In this document: positions 23,277 to 32,454 of the stretch, piece after piece
How the letters are laid out: each line of letters starts with the position of its first letter
Position numbering within the stretch: position 1 is the stretch's first letter
Assembly: GCA_905234495.1 (NCBI GenBank)
Contig: CAJOHE010000001.1
Span: 62,001 to 126,000, forward strand
Direction: 5' to 3'
Length of the DNA stretch: 64,000 bases
Source of the DNA: an uncultured Eubacterium sp.
Lineage (GTDB): Bacteria > Bacillota > Clostridia > Oscillospirales > Acutalibacteraceae
The notes under the pieces: model-generated
Databases searched by the model: none
What the model was told of the DNA's origin: nothing
What the model saw: only the letters and a program-made list of their open reading frames with translations
Program-made: the position numbers and the translations under genes

Positions 23277-24461
23277 TTATTCAGCCTCCTTAAGACCTTT
23301 TTTAACGAGGATAGTTTCGATTTTCTCGGAAGAATCAAGAAGAGAGGATACGGACATATCGTGATTGAGAGTATCGATGAAATATGCCGTGTACTTAGAA
23401 ATGTCAACGCTTACATACCATTCACGGTCAAGAAGCTCTTTTGGCTGATATACGCCGTTTGTTGTGAAGAGCTTATCAAACACGCCGTCCTTGTATGCTT
23501 TGTCAAATACGTCAAGACCGTTGCAGAAAAGACCAAAGGTGGTACAGATAAAGATTCTGCCGCAACCGAGGGACTTGAGCTTGCTTGCAACCTCGAGCAT
23601 TGATTCACCCGAGGAAATCATATCGTCAACGATGATGATGTCCTTGCCCTCAACGGAATCACCGAGGTACTGATGCTCAACAATCGGGTTTCTGCCGTTT
23701 ACAACCTTAGTGTAGTCCCTTCTCTTATAGAACATACCGAGGCTGATTTCAAGCTGAGTTGCAAAGTAGATGTTTCTGAACATAGCGCCCTCGTCGGGGG
23801 ATATGGTCATAAGAGTATCCTTGCTTACCTTGAGGTCGTCAACAGTATTTACGAGAGCCTTAATCATCTGATAAGTGGGCATAACGTTTTCAAACGACTT
23901 GTCGGGGATTGCGTTCTGAACTCGCTTATCGTGAGCGTCAAACGTAATGATATTCTCAACGCCGAGATTTACAAGTTCCTGAAGCGCCATCGCGCAGTCA
24001 AGAGATTCTCTTGAGCTTCTTTTGTGCTGTCTGCCCTCATAGAGCATTGGCATAATTACGGAAATTCTTTTCGGTTTTGATTCGAGAGCTGAGATAATTC
24101 TTTTAAGATCTGCAAAATGGTCGTCGGGTGACTTTGGTACAGTCATTCCGTACATATTATATGTAACGCTGTAATTAAATACGTCGCAGATTATGTAGAT
24201 ATCGTAACCTCTGACTGATTCGTGAATTACAGCCTTAGATTCGCCGCTGCCGAAGCGGGGGAAAGAAGCATTAATCTTGTATGAATTCTTTTCATATCCG
24301 AAAAATGCAAGGCTTTCCTTGTGCTCCTGAGCCTGTGTTTTTCTCCATGTAACAAGATAGTTGTCAATCTTGTCCGTGAGCTCTTCACAGCCCGGCATAC
24401 CGATGATACCGAGGGGACCGAATGGAATGTTTGTAATGTTTTCTGCAGTTAATCTTGGCAT
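23277..24461 (-). CDS. prs: Ribose-phosphate pyrophosphokinase (long form)
   Basis: Makes PRPP from ribose 5-phosphate and ATP for nucleotide, histidine and tryptophan synthesis. At 394 residues it is longer than the common 310-320. The PRPP-binding loop is IIIVDDMISSGESMLEV, the flexible-loop region contains PMLYEGRQHKRSSRE, and ITFDAHDKRVQN matches the metal-binding DxH region. The N-terminal part (GIIGMPGCEELTDKIDNYL) includes extra sequence typical of a clostridial long subfamily. GAGAGGAG precedes the ATG, and a clear promoter lies upstream. Confidence 0.9.
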   Translation of the reverse strand: MPRLTAENITNIPFGPLGIIGMPGCEELTDKIDNYLVTWRKTQAQEHKESLAFFGYEKNSYKINASFPRFGSGESKAVIHESVRGYDIYIICDVFNYSVTYNMYGMTVPKSPDDHFADLKRIISALESKPKRISVIMPMLYEGRQHKRSSRESLDCAMALQELVNLGVENIITFDAHDKRVQNAIPDKSFENVMPTYQMIKALVNTVDDLKVSKDTLMTISPDEGAMFRNIYFATQLEISLGMFYKRRDYTKVVNGRNPIVEHQYLGDSVEGKDIIIVDDMISSGESMLEVASKLKSLGCGRIFICTTFGLFCNGLDVFDKAYKDGVFDKLFTTNGVYQPKELLDREWYVSVDISKYTAYFIDTLNHDMSVSSLLDSSEKIETILVKKGLKEAE

Positions 24462-24494
24462 AAAAAGAAGCTCCTCTCAAATTGTTATACAACT

Positions 24495-24523
24495 ATTTTA
24501 CAATATATATCTAATAAAGTAAA
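24495..24523 (-). promoter_or_regulatory. Predicted prs promoter
   Basis: On the minus strand TTTACT (24518-24523), a 17-bp spacer and TAAAAT (24495-24500), about 34 bases from the prs start. Confidence 0.6.
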
Positions 24524-24560
24524 CAGTAAAAACCTATTTAAATTATTTTTGGAATATTGC

Positions 24561-27500
24561 TTAATTTATACCGTCGAATTTGCCGTTTTTTTGTTTTCTT
24601 TTATAGAACAAATATCCGCATATTCCCAAAGCGGTTACAGCCGAAATTGCCGCGCCGGGCAATAAACCTCTGGGAACGTATTTGAATTTGATTTCATGCT
24701 CGCCCTTTTTGATAGAAGCGGTCAGAAGCGCGTTTGCGGTTTCAAATGTTTCAACCCTGTCGCCGTCGATATATACGCTCCAGCTCTCATCATAGGGGAT
24801 TGAGGTGTAGAGATACGAATCTTCGCTGACATTAATAGTTCCTTCAATAACCGTGTCTGTGTGCTTTGCTACTGCAATAGCGGACTTTGAAAGCTTATTA
24901 TATCCCTTTTCGAAAATATCCTCGTCGCAGGTATATGCGTAGATTTCAGCATAGCCCTCTGAGTTATCCATTTCCGAGCAGTCAAGTGTAATGTCGATTG
25001 AATCGCCGATATCATAGTGTCCCAAATCGAGGATATACGGGTCTTCGGGGTCCTGCGTCTTTTCGTTGTATCTTGAGCTTGATACTCTGAGCTCGTTTGC
25101 ATGGTCGGATACCACATAGAGATAGACGTTTCCGTCAATCTGCGGAGTGAGGGTAATGTGGGCGTAACCGTAGTCTGACTCTGGGTCGCTCTTGCTGAAC
25201 CAGAAGGTTCCGTTTTCAAAGCTATCGTCGCCGGTCATACCGTCAAAATACGTATCCTTGCAGATTAAGGGCTTGAAAACGTTACTGTATCCAGTTGCGA
25301 GGTCAAAGAATTCTTCCTGCTCTTCAAACGGGTCGCCCTCGTCTATGGACCATTCGCCGACGTTTGGATTGACACAGTATGCAATCGGAAGGAAGTAATT
25401 ATTCTTATATATTGCGCTTACATAATCATCCGAATTTGAATGAAGCTCAAAGAGGCTTTCCGACGGAACTACGCCCTCGTTTCCGCGCACAAGATATTTG
25501 ATTGCAAACATCATATTATATACGGGCGTCTGCGGATGATAGGTGTAGCTGTTTATCCTGTTGCCGTCCATTCCGAGCTTATACTGAGTTCTTGAATATT
25601 CCTCGTATGCCATTGACGAGAAAAGAGTCATACCGTTGTAGGAATAATAGCAGGGGTCCATTCTGAGATTGAAGCTGCAAAGTTCCTCGCGGTAGAAGTC
25701 GCCGTCCTCGGTGTGGATGTTTTCAAATGCAGATGTGTATGTGTCGTAATTCTTTGTATAATAACTGTTTTCCTGTGAGAATTGCAGGGGATCTATATCG
25801 CAGACAACTACCTCTGCAAAGAGAAGGCATATAAGAACAAGCGATGTGATGTTTGTGGCAATCTTCTTGTTTCTTATCATATACAAAACGGCTGTCCAGA
25901 TGATAACAAAACCGATATTGAGATATATCATCGTTTCGTTCATCTTTGTTGTCGGCATCTTCTGGGCAAGAATAATAAACGCAAGCCATCCCATTCCGAC
26001 AAAACCTATATCCCTAATCTGAACCGCGTCGAGCTTATTTAGGCTCTTATACGCAATTACGAGAATAAGGAAAGAATACATAAATGAAAATCTGAACGGC
26101 AAATCATTCGGGAAATGAAGCGCATGCCACAGGAAATTCATTACGTTGTTATCAAAGCTGAACAGAAGGAAAAGAAGCATTAGAATATAGAAAGTCTTTT
26201 CCTTGACTCTGTACTTGCCGTTGATGATATAAAGCGGTAAAAGAAGGCAGGTGAGAACGCCTGAATATACGTTTGGAAGAACGTCGTCGCCGCTGCTTCT
26301 TATAGTCGTTTCAAGTTCCGCAAGGTGTGAAGTCAGAAAATCGAAGATATTATAGTATGATGTAAAAGTTTTCGGGAATTCATCGGAAGTTGCGGATGAA
26401 TTTCTGAGAATAAGATATACGGGAATTAGAGAAACAGCACAGAGAGCGCCGGCAGCAAGACTGCTTACTGCAAAGCGGAAAGCCCTGTTAAAGAAAACGT
26501 TGTTGCTTAGCGCTTTAACGGAATACCTGTTTTTGAATTTCTTCGTTTTATCTATTGTATCGCCAAAGCCGCTCGTCATAGCGAAATAGCAAATGAAATA
26601 GATAACCGAGAATATGGCGCACATATAGCCCATATAATACGTTGAATAGAAAAGAATAGCCATTGAGGCGATGTAGAGTGCGCATTTTCCTTCTTTGATT
26701 ATAAGCTCAATTCCGAGAATGATGAGCGGAAGAAGGAACATTCCGTCAAGCCACATTACGTTCCAGTAATATGCGAGGAAATATGCGCAGAAAGCGTAGA
26801 ACACGCTGAATACAGTTGATGCCGCAGAATGGCCGTTCTGGGACTTTTTAAGATATATTCCGAAGGTAACGCTTGAAAGGATACACTTTACATATACAAG
26901 GAAAGTGATTGCAAACGATATATCCTTCTTGTCAAACAGGAAAATGAGGAATGAAAGCGGGCTTGAAAGATAGTTGAAATAGTTGCCCAGAAAACACATT
27001 CCGCCGCCCGCAGTCCAAGAATAGAGGAACGACTTGCCGTGGATAACTCTATCATAGAATTCCGCAAAGAGGGGACCGTATTGGTGGAATAAATCCATTC
27101 TCATAACCGTACTGTCGCCAAACGGGAATACCTGACGAATCATAGCGATAACCGACAGGCAGCACACGCAGATGATTCCGCTCAGGAATATGAATCTGTT
27201 TGAATAGAAAAAGAGATATATTCTTGATTTTTTAATTTCCTTTGCCTCATAAGCGCAGTCAAATACCAACAGTCTGTCAAAGAAATAGTTGAACGCTACG
27301 CAGAGCGTTATTGCAATTACCCAGTATAAATCCTTTTCAACCTTCAGCGTCTCGCCGAATACAAACTGAGAAAGCCTGTAAAAGCCGAAATCGACCGCAG
27401 CCCTGAAAATGAAGAGCAGTATTTGTTTTGTATTTGACGAGAGAACTCTCTTAGCAAAGACGAATTTTCTCTCAAGAAGAAATGAAACGATTTCCGCAAT

Positions 27501-27671
27501 TACAAACGCAATAATTATGCTAATCGGGGCGGAAAGTCCGAATACAAGCTTAATAAACTGCTTTAAAGCAAAAAACAAAAAGACGGAGAAAACAGCCACA
27601 AAGCTGTAGCTTATTGTTTCCCCGTTAATTACAGAATTTGTTTTTATATCCTTTATATCTCTATAGTGCAT
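24561..27671 (-). CDS. GtrA-YfhO fusion, large membrane protein
   Basis: 1036 residues from the ATG at 27671 (MHYRD); a GTG three codons upstream overlaps the GGTGA ribosome-binding site. The first 145 or so residues form a four-helix GtrA-like domain (SYSFVAVFSVFLFFALKQ onward, with FNYFFDRLLVFD at its end). The rest is a YfhO-type protein. It has about a dozen membrane spans, a long loop near SWTAGGGMCFLGNYFNYLSS, a large extracellular beta-rich part after about residue 650, and a final anchor plus basic tail. YfhO proteins are linked to glycosylation of lipoteichoic acid or other polymers, and GtrA proteins to flipping lipid-linked sugars. A role in envelope glycosylation is inferred. Confidence 0.85.
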   Translation of the reverse strand: MHYRDIKDIKTNSVINGETISYSFVAVFSVFLFFALKQFIKLVFGLSAPISIIIAFVIAEIVSFLLERKFVFAKRVLSSNTKQILLFIFRAAVDFGFYRLSQFVFGETLKVEKDLYWVIAITLCVAFNYFFDRLLVFDCAYEAKEIKKSRIYLFFYSNRFIFLSGIICVCCLSVIAMIRQVFPFGDSTVMRMDLFHQYGPLFAEFYDRVIHGKSFLYSWTAGGGMCFLGNYFNYLSSPLSFLIFLFDKKDISFAITFLVYVKCILSSVTFGIYLKKSQNGHSAASTVFSVFYAFCAYFLAYYWNVMWLDGMFLLPLIILGIELIIKEGKCALYIASMAILFYSTYYMGYMCAIFSVIYFICYFAMTSGFGDTIDKTKKFKNRYSVKALSNNVFFNRAFRFAVSSLAAGALCAVSLIPVYLILRNSSATSDEFPKTFTSYYNIFDFLTSHLAELETTIRSSGDDVLPNVYSGVLTCLLLPLYIINGKYRVKEKTFYILMLLFLLFSFDNNVMNFLWHALHFPNDLPFRFSFMYSFLILVIAYKSLNKLDAVQIRDIGFVGMGWLAFIILAQKMPTTKMNETMIYLNIGFVIIWTAVLYMIRNKKIATNITSLVLICLLFAEVVVCDIDPLQFSQENSYYTKNYDTYTSAFENIHTEDGDFYREELCSFNLRMDPCYYSYNGMTLFSSMAYEEYSRTQYKLGMDGNRINSYTYHPQTPVYNMMFAIKYLVRGNEGVVPSESLFELHSNSDDYVSAIYKNNYFLPIAYCVNPNVGEWSIDEGDPFEEQEEFFDLATGYSNVFKPLICKDTYFDGMTGDDSFENGTFWFSKSDPESDYGYAHITLTPQIDGNVYLYVVSDHANELRVSSSRYNEKTQDPEDPYILDLGHYDIGDSIDITLDCSEMDNSEGYAEIYAYTCDEDIFEKGYNKLSKSAIAVAKHTDTVIEGTINVSEDSYLYTSIPYDESWSVYIDGDRVETFETANALLTASIKKGEHEIKFKYVPRGLLPGAAISAVTALGICGYLFYKRKQKNGKFDGIN

Positions 27672-27701
27672 ATATATCACCGCTTTTCATAATTTACAGA
27701 T

Positions 27702-27730
27702 ATAATAACATATTATATCAATTTCTTCAA
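27702..27730 (-). promoter_or_regulatory. Possible promoter of the GtrA-YfhO gene
   Basis: On the minus strand TTGAAG (27725-27730), a 17-bp spacer and TATTAT (27702-27707). The region has several other AT-rich hexamers, so the exact choice is uncertain. Confidence 0.45.
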
Positions 27731-27739
27731 CAAATAATT

Positions 27740-27770
27740 GTAATAACCTTCGCATCCGCGGCATATTTAT
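27740..27770 (+). promoter_or_regulatory. Possible sigma-E promoter of spoIIIA operon
   Basis: GCATATTTA at 27761-27769 resembles a sigma-E -10 element, with TAATAA near 27741 as a weak -35 about 15 bases upstream. spoIIIA is a sigma-E operon in known spore formers. The match is only fair. Confidence 0.35.
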
Positions 27771-27785
27771 TAGCGAGGTGATTAT

Positions 27786-28754
27786 GTGGACAACATTTAC
27801 AGCCTTATAGAAACTATGCCGCAGAGGGTTAAAAACGTCTTTCTGTCAATAGATAAGGATAAACTCGAGGCGATAGAAGAAATCAGAATACGCCTGAAAG
27901 CGCCTATGATAGTTTACATAAGGCAGACGCCTTATTTTCTTACCTGCATAAACGGAAAGACAATACTAAGCAAAAGACGGACAAATTTCTGTTTCACCGC
28001 AGATGAGGAAACGTTTCATCTTATTGTAAATAAGCTATGCAACAACTCGTATCACACAAAAATGGCGACGATGATAAACGGATACATAACCACCGAAAAC
28101 GGTTCAAGGATAGGCGTTGCATCGACGGCTTCATATAACGGCGGAAAGATAGAAAGCATCAGGGATATCACATCTCTGAATATAAGAATATCGCGGGAAA
28201 TAAAAGGGATTGCCGACGGTATTATTGATAAGATTTACCGTGACAATACACCGAGCGTTATTATTGCAGCACCGCCCGGCGCGGGCAAGACGACGCTTCT
28301 GAGAGATATTGCAAGAGCGCTTTCCAAGGAGAAATATCACAAAACGATTATTGTTGACGAAAGGGACGAAATTGCCTCGGGCTTTGATGTGGGCTTTAAC
28401 ACCGACGTGCTGAGAAATTTCAGAAAAACCGACGGCATAGAAATCGCAGTCAGAACGCTTTCGCCCGACGTTATTATCTGCGATGAAATCGGAAGTATTG
28501 AGGAAGCTGACAAGGTAATATCAGCTTTTTACAGCGGTGTAAAATTTGCGGTTTCCGTGCATCTTGACAGCGTTAAAAATATTAAATCAAACGCCGTTTT
28601 AAGGCGGCTGACGGATTCAAAATTCTTTGATTATCTTATATTCATTAATGAGAATTTCAGATATGAAATCTACAGCTTGAGGAATAAGAATGAAAATAGC
28701 AGGCGGATTGTTGATAATATGCTCTACGACCTTGATATCGCTGATTTTTATTAA
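27786..28754 (+). CDS. spoIIIAA: Stage III sporulation protein AA (ATPase)
   Basis: Mother-cell ATPase of the SpoIIIA-SpoIIQ channel that nourishes the engulfed forespore, related to secretion ATPases. 322 residues from a GTG start, since GAGGTG sits 6 bases upstream; the nearby ATG at 27784 is out of frame. Walker A is APPGAGKTTLLRD. DVIICDEIGS is the Walker B region, and a conserved His follows in AVSVHLDS. First of eight spoIIIA genes in standard order. The end overlaps spoIIIAB by 65 bases. Confidence 0.96.
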   Translation: MDNIYSLIETMPQRVKNVFLSIDKDKLEAIEEIRIRLKAPMIVYIRQTPYFLTCINGKTILSKRRTNFCFTADEETFHLIVNKLCNNSYHTKMATMINGYITTENGSRIGVASTASYNGGKIESIRDITSLNIRISREIKGIADGIIDKIYRDNTPSVIIAAPPGAGKTTLLRDIARALSKEKYHKTIIVDERDEIASGFDVGFNTDVLRNFRKTDGIEIAVRTLSPDVIICDEIGSIEEADKVISAFYSGVKFAVSVHLDSVKNIKSNAVLRRLTDSKFFDYLIFINENFRYEIYSLRNKNENSRRIVDNMLYDLDIADFY

Positions 28755-29124
28755 CTACAAAAGAGAGCAGATTGAGAGCATAAAAGAGATTCTGATAATC
28801 ATAAACCTTATGAAAAAAATGCTTTCAAGGGGCTATGATACGGACAAAATCACAGAGAGGATTAAAGGCGAAAATCTGAAAAATTTTGATACAGAAAACA
28901 ATCGCGTTAAGTATATTGATATGGGCGTTCAGGATGATTTCATAAAGCTTTTTGATATGCTCGGCAAGACAGATACGGAAAGCCAGATATCGGTAATTAA
29001 CAGCGCTCTGGATGAGTATTTGCAAATCAGAAATGAATATGAAAATTACTATCAGTCGCACGCAAAAATATATATTGCGCTCGGCGTTTGCTCGGGTATT
29101 CTTTTGTGCGTGCTGATAATGTAG
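28690..29124 (+). CDS. spoIIIAB: Stage III sporulation protein AB
   Basis: 144 residues, somewhat shorter than the 171 of B. subtilis. An N-terminal membrane segment (MKIAGGLLIICSTTLISLIF) and a C-terminal one (IYIALGVCSGILLCVLIM) flank a helical domain resembling secretion protein GspF. Its start has TGAGGAAT upstream inside spoIIIAA, so the 65-base overlap is real. It is thought to pair with the SpoIIIAA ATPase. Confidence 0.93.
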   Translation: MKIAGGLLIICSTTLISLIFINYKREQIESIKEILIIINLMKKMLSRGYDTDKITERIKGENLKNFDTENNRVKYIDMGVQDDFIKLFDMLGKTDTESQISVINSALDEYLQIRNEYENYYQSHAKIYIALGVCSGILLCVLIM

Positions 29125-29132
29125 GGGTTAAA

Positions 29133-29327
29133 ATGGAAGTTGATTATATTTTTAAAATTGCCGCAATAGGAATTATTGTAGCGGTGCTCAACACTCTGCT
29201 GATAAAAAGCGGCAGGGAAGAGCAGGCAATGCTGACAACGCTTGCGGGTGTGATAATAGTTTTGATGATGCTGATTCCTCAGATAAGCGAGCTTTTCAAA
29301 AGTGCAAAATCGCTCTTTGACTTATGA
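29133..29327 (+). CDS. spoIIIAC: Stage III sporulation protein AC
   Basis: 64-residue protein with two membrane helices (KIAAIGIIVAVLNTLLIKSG and LTTLAGVIIVLMMLIPQI), the standard size. Start at the ATG 29133 (MEVDYIFKIAA); an upstream in-frame ATG would overlap spoIIIAB and lacks a ribosome-binding site. The last 4 bases overlap spoIIIAD. Component of the mother-cell side of the feeding channel. Confidence 0.94.
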   Translation: MEVDYIFKIAAIGIIVAVLNTLLIKSGREEQAMLTTLAGVIIVLMMLIPQISELFKSAKSLFDL

Positions 29328-29704
29328 TTAAGGTATTCGTTTTCGTCCTCGCGGCGCTTTTTCTGGCACTTCTTTTAAAAGGCGTTAACAGTCAGTTTTC
29401 GGTGCTATTATCAATTTTTGCGGCGGTTGTTCTTATAGGGCTTTCGCTCGACGGAATCAGGGAAATAGGGGATTACATAAAATCTTTCAGCACTCTGTCA
29501 TCCGGGCTTGAAGCGAATATAAAGCTTATGCTTAAACTTTTGTGTATAACGCTCTGCGCTCAGCTTATTTCGTCGCTTTGCAGGGACAGCGGTGAAAGCG
29601 CGCTCGCGTCGCAGACGGTGCTTTATTCAAAGGTGTTTATGCTTCTTGCTTCCATGCCGTTATTCAAATCGGTTTTAGAAATAATTGTCGGACTGGTAAA
29701 ATGA
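29324..29704 (+). CDS. spoIIIAD: Stage III sporulation protein AD
   Basis: 126 residues with several hydrophobic spans. The N-terminal half, VFVFVLAALFLALLLKG, resembles a duplicated SpoIIIAC unit, and CRDSGESALASQTVLYSKVF is the conserved cytoplasmic block. ATGA-type overlap with spoIIIAC and a 4-base overlap with spoIIIAE show tight coupling. Confidence 0.94.
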   Translation: MIKVFVFVLAALFLALLLKGVNSQFSVLLSIFAAVVLIGLSLDGIREIGDYIKSFSTLSSGLEANIKLMLKLLCITLCAQLISSLCRDSGESALASQTVLYSKVFMLLASMPLFKSVLEIIVGLVK

Positions 29705-30831
29705 AAAGAAATGTAAAAATATCCGTAATTCTGCTTGTTTTGATTTTAGCGTTTATAACGCCGTTTGAGGCGTTTGGCGACGAGTATGAGGATTATCTCA
29801 GCTCGTTTGATTTAAGCGCATTTGAAAGCCTTGACAGCGACACAGAGGACTTCCTCGAAGAGCTTGAAATTGATAGCTTTGATTATCAAAAAATCTCGGC
29901 TTTATCATTTTCGCAAATAGTCAATCACCTTATTTTATCATTTAAAAACAGTATTTCAAAGCCACTTGGAAACTGCGTAACATTAATTGTTTTTATTCTG
30001 ATGAACACGTTTATCCGAAGCTTTTCGGGTGAGCTTGAAAACAGCGAAATGAAAGACTTTTTTAAAAATATATCATCGCTGATTATATGCGTATTTCTTG
30101 CCGTGACATTGACGGATACAATCACTCTTTGCGGCGAGACAATTAGCCTCTGCGCAAAATTTGCATATGCGTTTTTTCCTGCGTTTTGCATTATAGTATC
30201 GGCATCCGGCGGGGTTGCGACCTCGTTTTCGGTCAATTCCATGCTGCTGACTCTCGGCCAGGGGCTTAATTATATCTCGGAACTTGTATTTTTACCGCTG
30301 ACAAATTGTATGCTTGCACTCGGTATTTGCTCGTCCTTAAGAAAAGACATTAATCTAACGTCGCTAATATCGTCTGCAAAACAGATAATAACAACAATGA
30401 TATCGGCACTTGCAGCACTGTTCATATCCGTATTATCTATGAAAACCGCAGTCTCGGCAAAGGCTGACGCGCTTGGGCTCAGGTCGCTGAGATTTGCAAT
30501 AAACTCAGTCGTTCCCGTTATAGGTCCGTCAATCAGCGAAGGGCTTATATCAATTCAGAGCTATTCGAGTATGATTAAAACGAGCGTTGGAATTGTCGGA
30601 ATAATCTGCGTTGCGTTTATATTTATTCCGGCGCTTACAAGCGTAGCGGCATGGCGAATCACTCTGTTTTTCTGCAAGCTATGCTGCGACGTTTTTGATG
30701 ACGGTGAGGCGGGCGCATCGGTTAACGCATTTCGCGAAGCACTTTTAATAATCGAGGTATTGCTGATTCTATGTATGCTTACAACAGTAATATCAATCGG
30801 AATACTTGTTGCAGCGAGAACGGTGGACTGA
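29701..30831 (+). CDS. spoIIIAE: Stage III sporulation protein AE
   Basis: 376-residue polytopic membrane protein. An N-terminal signal-like segment (VLILAFITPFEAFG) precedes an acidic extracytoplasmic stretch, then about six or seven spans. The family block GQGLNYISELVFLPLTNCML and the run KADALGLRSLRFAINSVVPV are clear. It is the largest membrane part of the SpoIIIA complex. Its stop codon is followed directly by spoIIIAF. Confidence 0.95.
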   Translation: MKRNVKISVILLVLILAFITPFEAFGDEYEDYLSSFDLSAFESLDSDTEDFLEELEIDSFDYQKISALSFSQIVNHLILSFKNSISKPLGNCVTLIVFILMNTFIRSFSGELENSEMKDFFKNISSLIICVFLAVTLTDTITLCGETISLCAKFAYAFFPAFCIIVSASGGVATSFSVNSMLLTLGQGLNYISELVFLPLTNCMLALGICSSLRKDINLTSLISSAKQIITTMISALAALFISVLSMKTAVSAKADALGLRSLRFAINSVVPVIGPSISEGLISIQSYSSMIKTSVGIVGIICVAFIFIPALTSVAAWRITLFFCKLCCDVFDDGEAGASVNAFREALLIIEVLLILCMLTTVISIGILVAARTVD

Positions 30832-31266
30832 ATGGACTTATTAAAAGAATGGATTTTGAATATTTCGCTGACGCTTATAATAAGTACGGCTTTAGCACTT
30901 ATCGCGCCGAAGGACGGTGCAGGCAGATTGTTCAGGATAGTTTTATCACTGTTCATTCTGCTGTCATTTATCTATCCACTTGCTGAGAACAAAGATATAA
31001 CTTTTCCTGATATTAGGCTTGAAGATACGTCAGAGGAACGGAGCAATACATACGAAAGCCTTACTGAAAATGAAATAATTATTACTCTTGAAAACAGCGG
31101 ATACAAGGGCTGTGAATCTGAATGTAATTTATCAATAAAAGGTGATGAAATTTACATAGACAAAGTGACGGTAATCATACCGCAAAGATATGATAAGGAA
31201 GAGGTGAAGGACAGCATTTTCAATAGTTTGGGAATAATATCAGAGGTGCAATACTTTGATGAATAA
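30832..31266 (+). CDS. spoIIIAF: Stage III sporulation protein AF
   Basis: 144 residues. Two N-terminal membrane helices (LTLIISTALALIAP and LFRIVLSLFILLSFIYPL) are followed by a small soluble ring-building-motif-type domain. The downstream gene overlaps its last bases. Family order and topology make the call; direct sequence similarity is modest, as usual for SpoIIIAF. Confidence 0.92.
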   Translation: MDLLKEWILNISLTLIISTALALIAPKDGAGRLFRIVLSLFILLSFIYPLAENKDITFPDIRLEDTSEERSNTYESLTENEIIITLENSGYKGCESECNLSIKGDEIYIDKVTVIIPQRYDKEEVKDSIFNSLGIISEVQYFDE

Positions 31267-31777
31267 AATAAAGGACACGTTGATTGAATACTTCAAAGGC
31301 GATGAAAAGAGAATTAAGATTGCCGTGTTAATCGGCGTTTGCGGCATGGCGCTTATATTTCTTTCGTCATCGTTCACTACTACTAAAAACGAAGTTAAGA
31401 AAAGTGAAGCGGTAGATTATACCGAGTACACAAAATCGCTTGAAAACGAGCTTGAAGGGCTTCTTTCGTCAATAGAAGGCGCAGGTAAGTGCAGAGTAAT
31501 GATAACGCTTGAGGGCGGCGCTGAGAGCGTCTATGCCGAGGACAGCGAAATAAAAACCGAGGAAAAGAGCAACAGCTCGAAAAACGAGTTTGTACTTATT
31601 GACGGGGGCGACTCTGAGGAAGCGCTTTTAGTGAGGGAAAAGCTGCCGAGAGTCCAGGGCGTAACCGTAGTCTGCTCGGGCGGGGATAATACATATGTGA
31701 AAGAAAAAATAACCGAGGCGGTCTGCGCCTTGTTTAATATATCGGCAAACAGAGTATCTGTTTCAAAACTAAGATAA
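31259..31777 (+). CDS. spoIIIAG: Stage III sporulation protein AG
   Basis: 172 residues with one N-terminal membrane anchor (IAVLIGVCGMALIFLSSSF) and a ring-building-motif domain that forms the large central ring of the feeding channel in the intermembrane space. Typical signatures are IEGAGKCRVMITLEGG and GVTVVCSGGDN. ATG at 31259 (a TTG just upstream is in frame), with GAGGTG about 11 bases ahead inside spoIIIAF. Confidence 0.94.
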   Translation: MNKIKDTLIEYFKGDEKRIKIAVLIGVCGMALIFLSSSFTTTKNEVKKSEAVDYTEYTKSLENELEGLLSSIEGAGKCRVMITLEGGAESVYAEDSEIKTEEKSNSSKNEFVLIDGGDSEEALLVREKLPRVQGVTVVCSGGDNTYVKEKITEAVCALFNISANRVSVSKLR

Positions 31778-31788
31778 AAGGTGATTTT

Positions 31789-32382
31789 ATGAAAAAAGAC
31801 AAAACTGAAAATGCAGAGATTTTAAGCGAGGAAGCAATTAAGAAAAGGAAAGCGAGAAAGTCAAGAATAGCGGTAGCGCTTTTTGTTCTGCTTCTCGCTG
31901 TGGGTATTACCGGCAACTGGTATCTTGACAATACCGACTTTGAAAACAAGGTGACTCCTATATCGTCGGCGAAGGAAAGAATTCTCGGTGAGGCGCAGTT
32001 TGTTGATGCAACTACAGAGCCCGTCACCGAAAACGAATACTTTGCATCCGCAAGGCTTGACAGGCAGACCGCACGCGACGAGGCTATGGAAAAACTGCAG
32101 AATATAATTGACACATCCGATGACAGCGCTGCCAAAGAAGAGGCGACGGCAAAGCTTACCAAAATGAGCGAGCTTATTTCAACTGAGAATAAAATAGAAA
32201 CGCTTATCAAGGCAAAGGGCGTCAGCAACTGCCTTGCCGTGACAAATGAGGACGGCAGCCGCGTTGATATTATTGTTAGCGTAAACGACCTTACGGACAG
32301 CGTTGTTTTGCAGATTAAGGAAATAGCGGTTGCTCAGCTTGGCTGCACATACGAAAACGTTACAATAATTGAGTCAAATTAA
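31789..32382 (+). CDS. spoIIIAH: Stage III sporulation protein AH
   Basis: 197 residues: a basic N-terminus (KKRKARKSRI), one membrane anchor (VALFVLLLAVGITGNWYL), a helical linker and a C-terminal ring-building domain (VVLQIKEIAVAQLGCTYENV) that binds forespore SpoIIQ. AAAGGTGAT precedes the ATG. Last gene of the spoIIIA operon. No strong terminator is visible, but a sigma-A promoter begins 4 bases after the stop. Confidence 0.95.
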   Translation: MKKDKTENAEILSEEAIKKRKARKSRIAVALFVLLLAVGITGNWYLDNTDFENKVTPISSAKERILGEAQFVDATTEPVTENEYFASARLDRQTARDEAMEKLQNIIDTSDDSAAKEEATAKLTKMSELISTENKIETLIKAKGVSNCLAVTNEDGSRVDIIVSVNDLTDSVVLQIKEIAVAQLGCTYENVTIIESN

Positions 32383-32385
32383 TTC

Positions 32386-32414
32386 TTGTATATTTATTCA
32401 TAATATGTTATAAT
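32386..32414 (+). promoter_or_regulatory. Predicted promoter of the asp23-nusB-to-recN operon
   Basis: TTGTAT (32386-32391), a 17-bp spacer and TATAAT (32409-32414), about 40 bases before asp23. It has the same hexamers and spacing as the ligA promoter. Confidence 0.75.
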
Positions 32415-32454
32415 ACTTTTCAGCTAAATTATAATAAGTTCAGGAGTTAAAATT

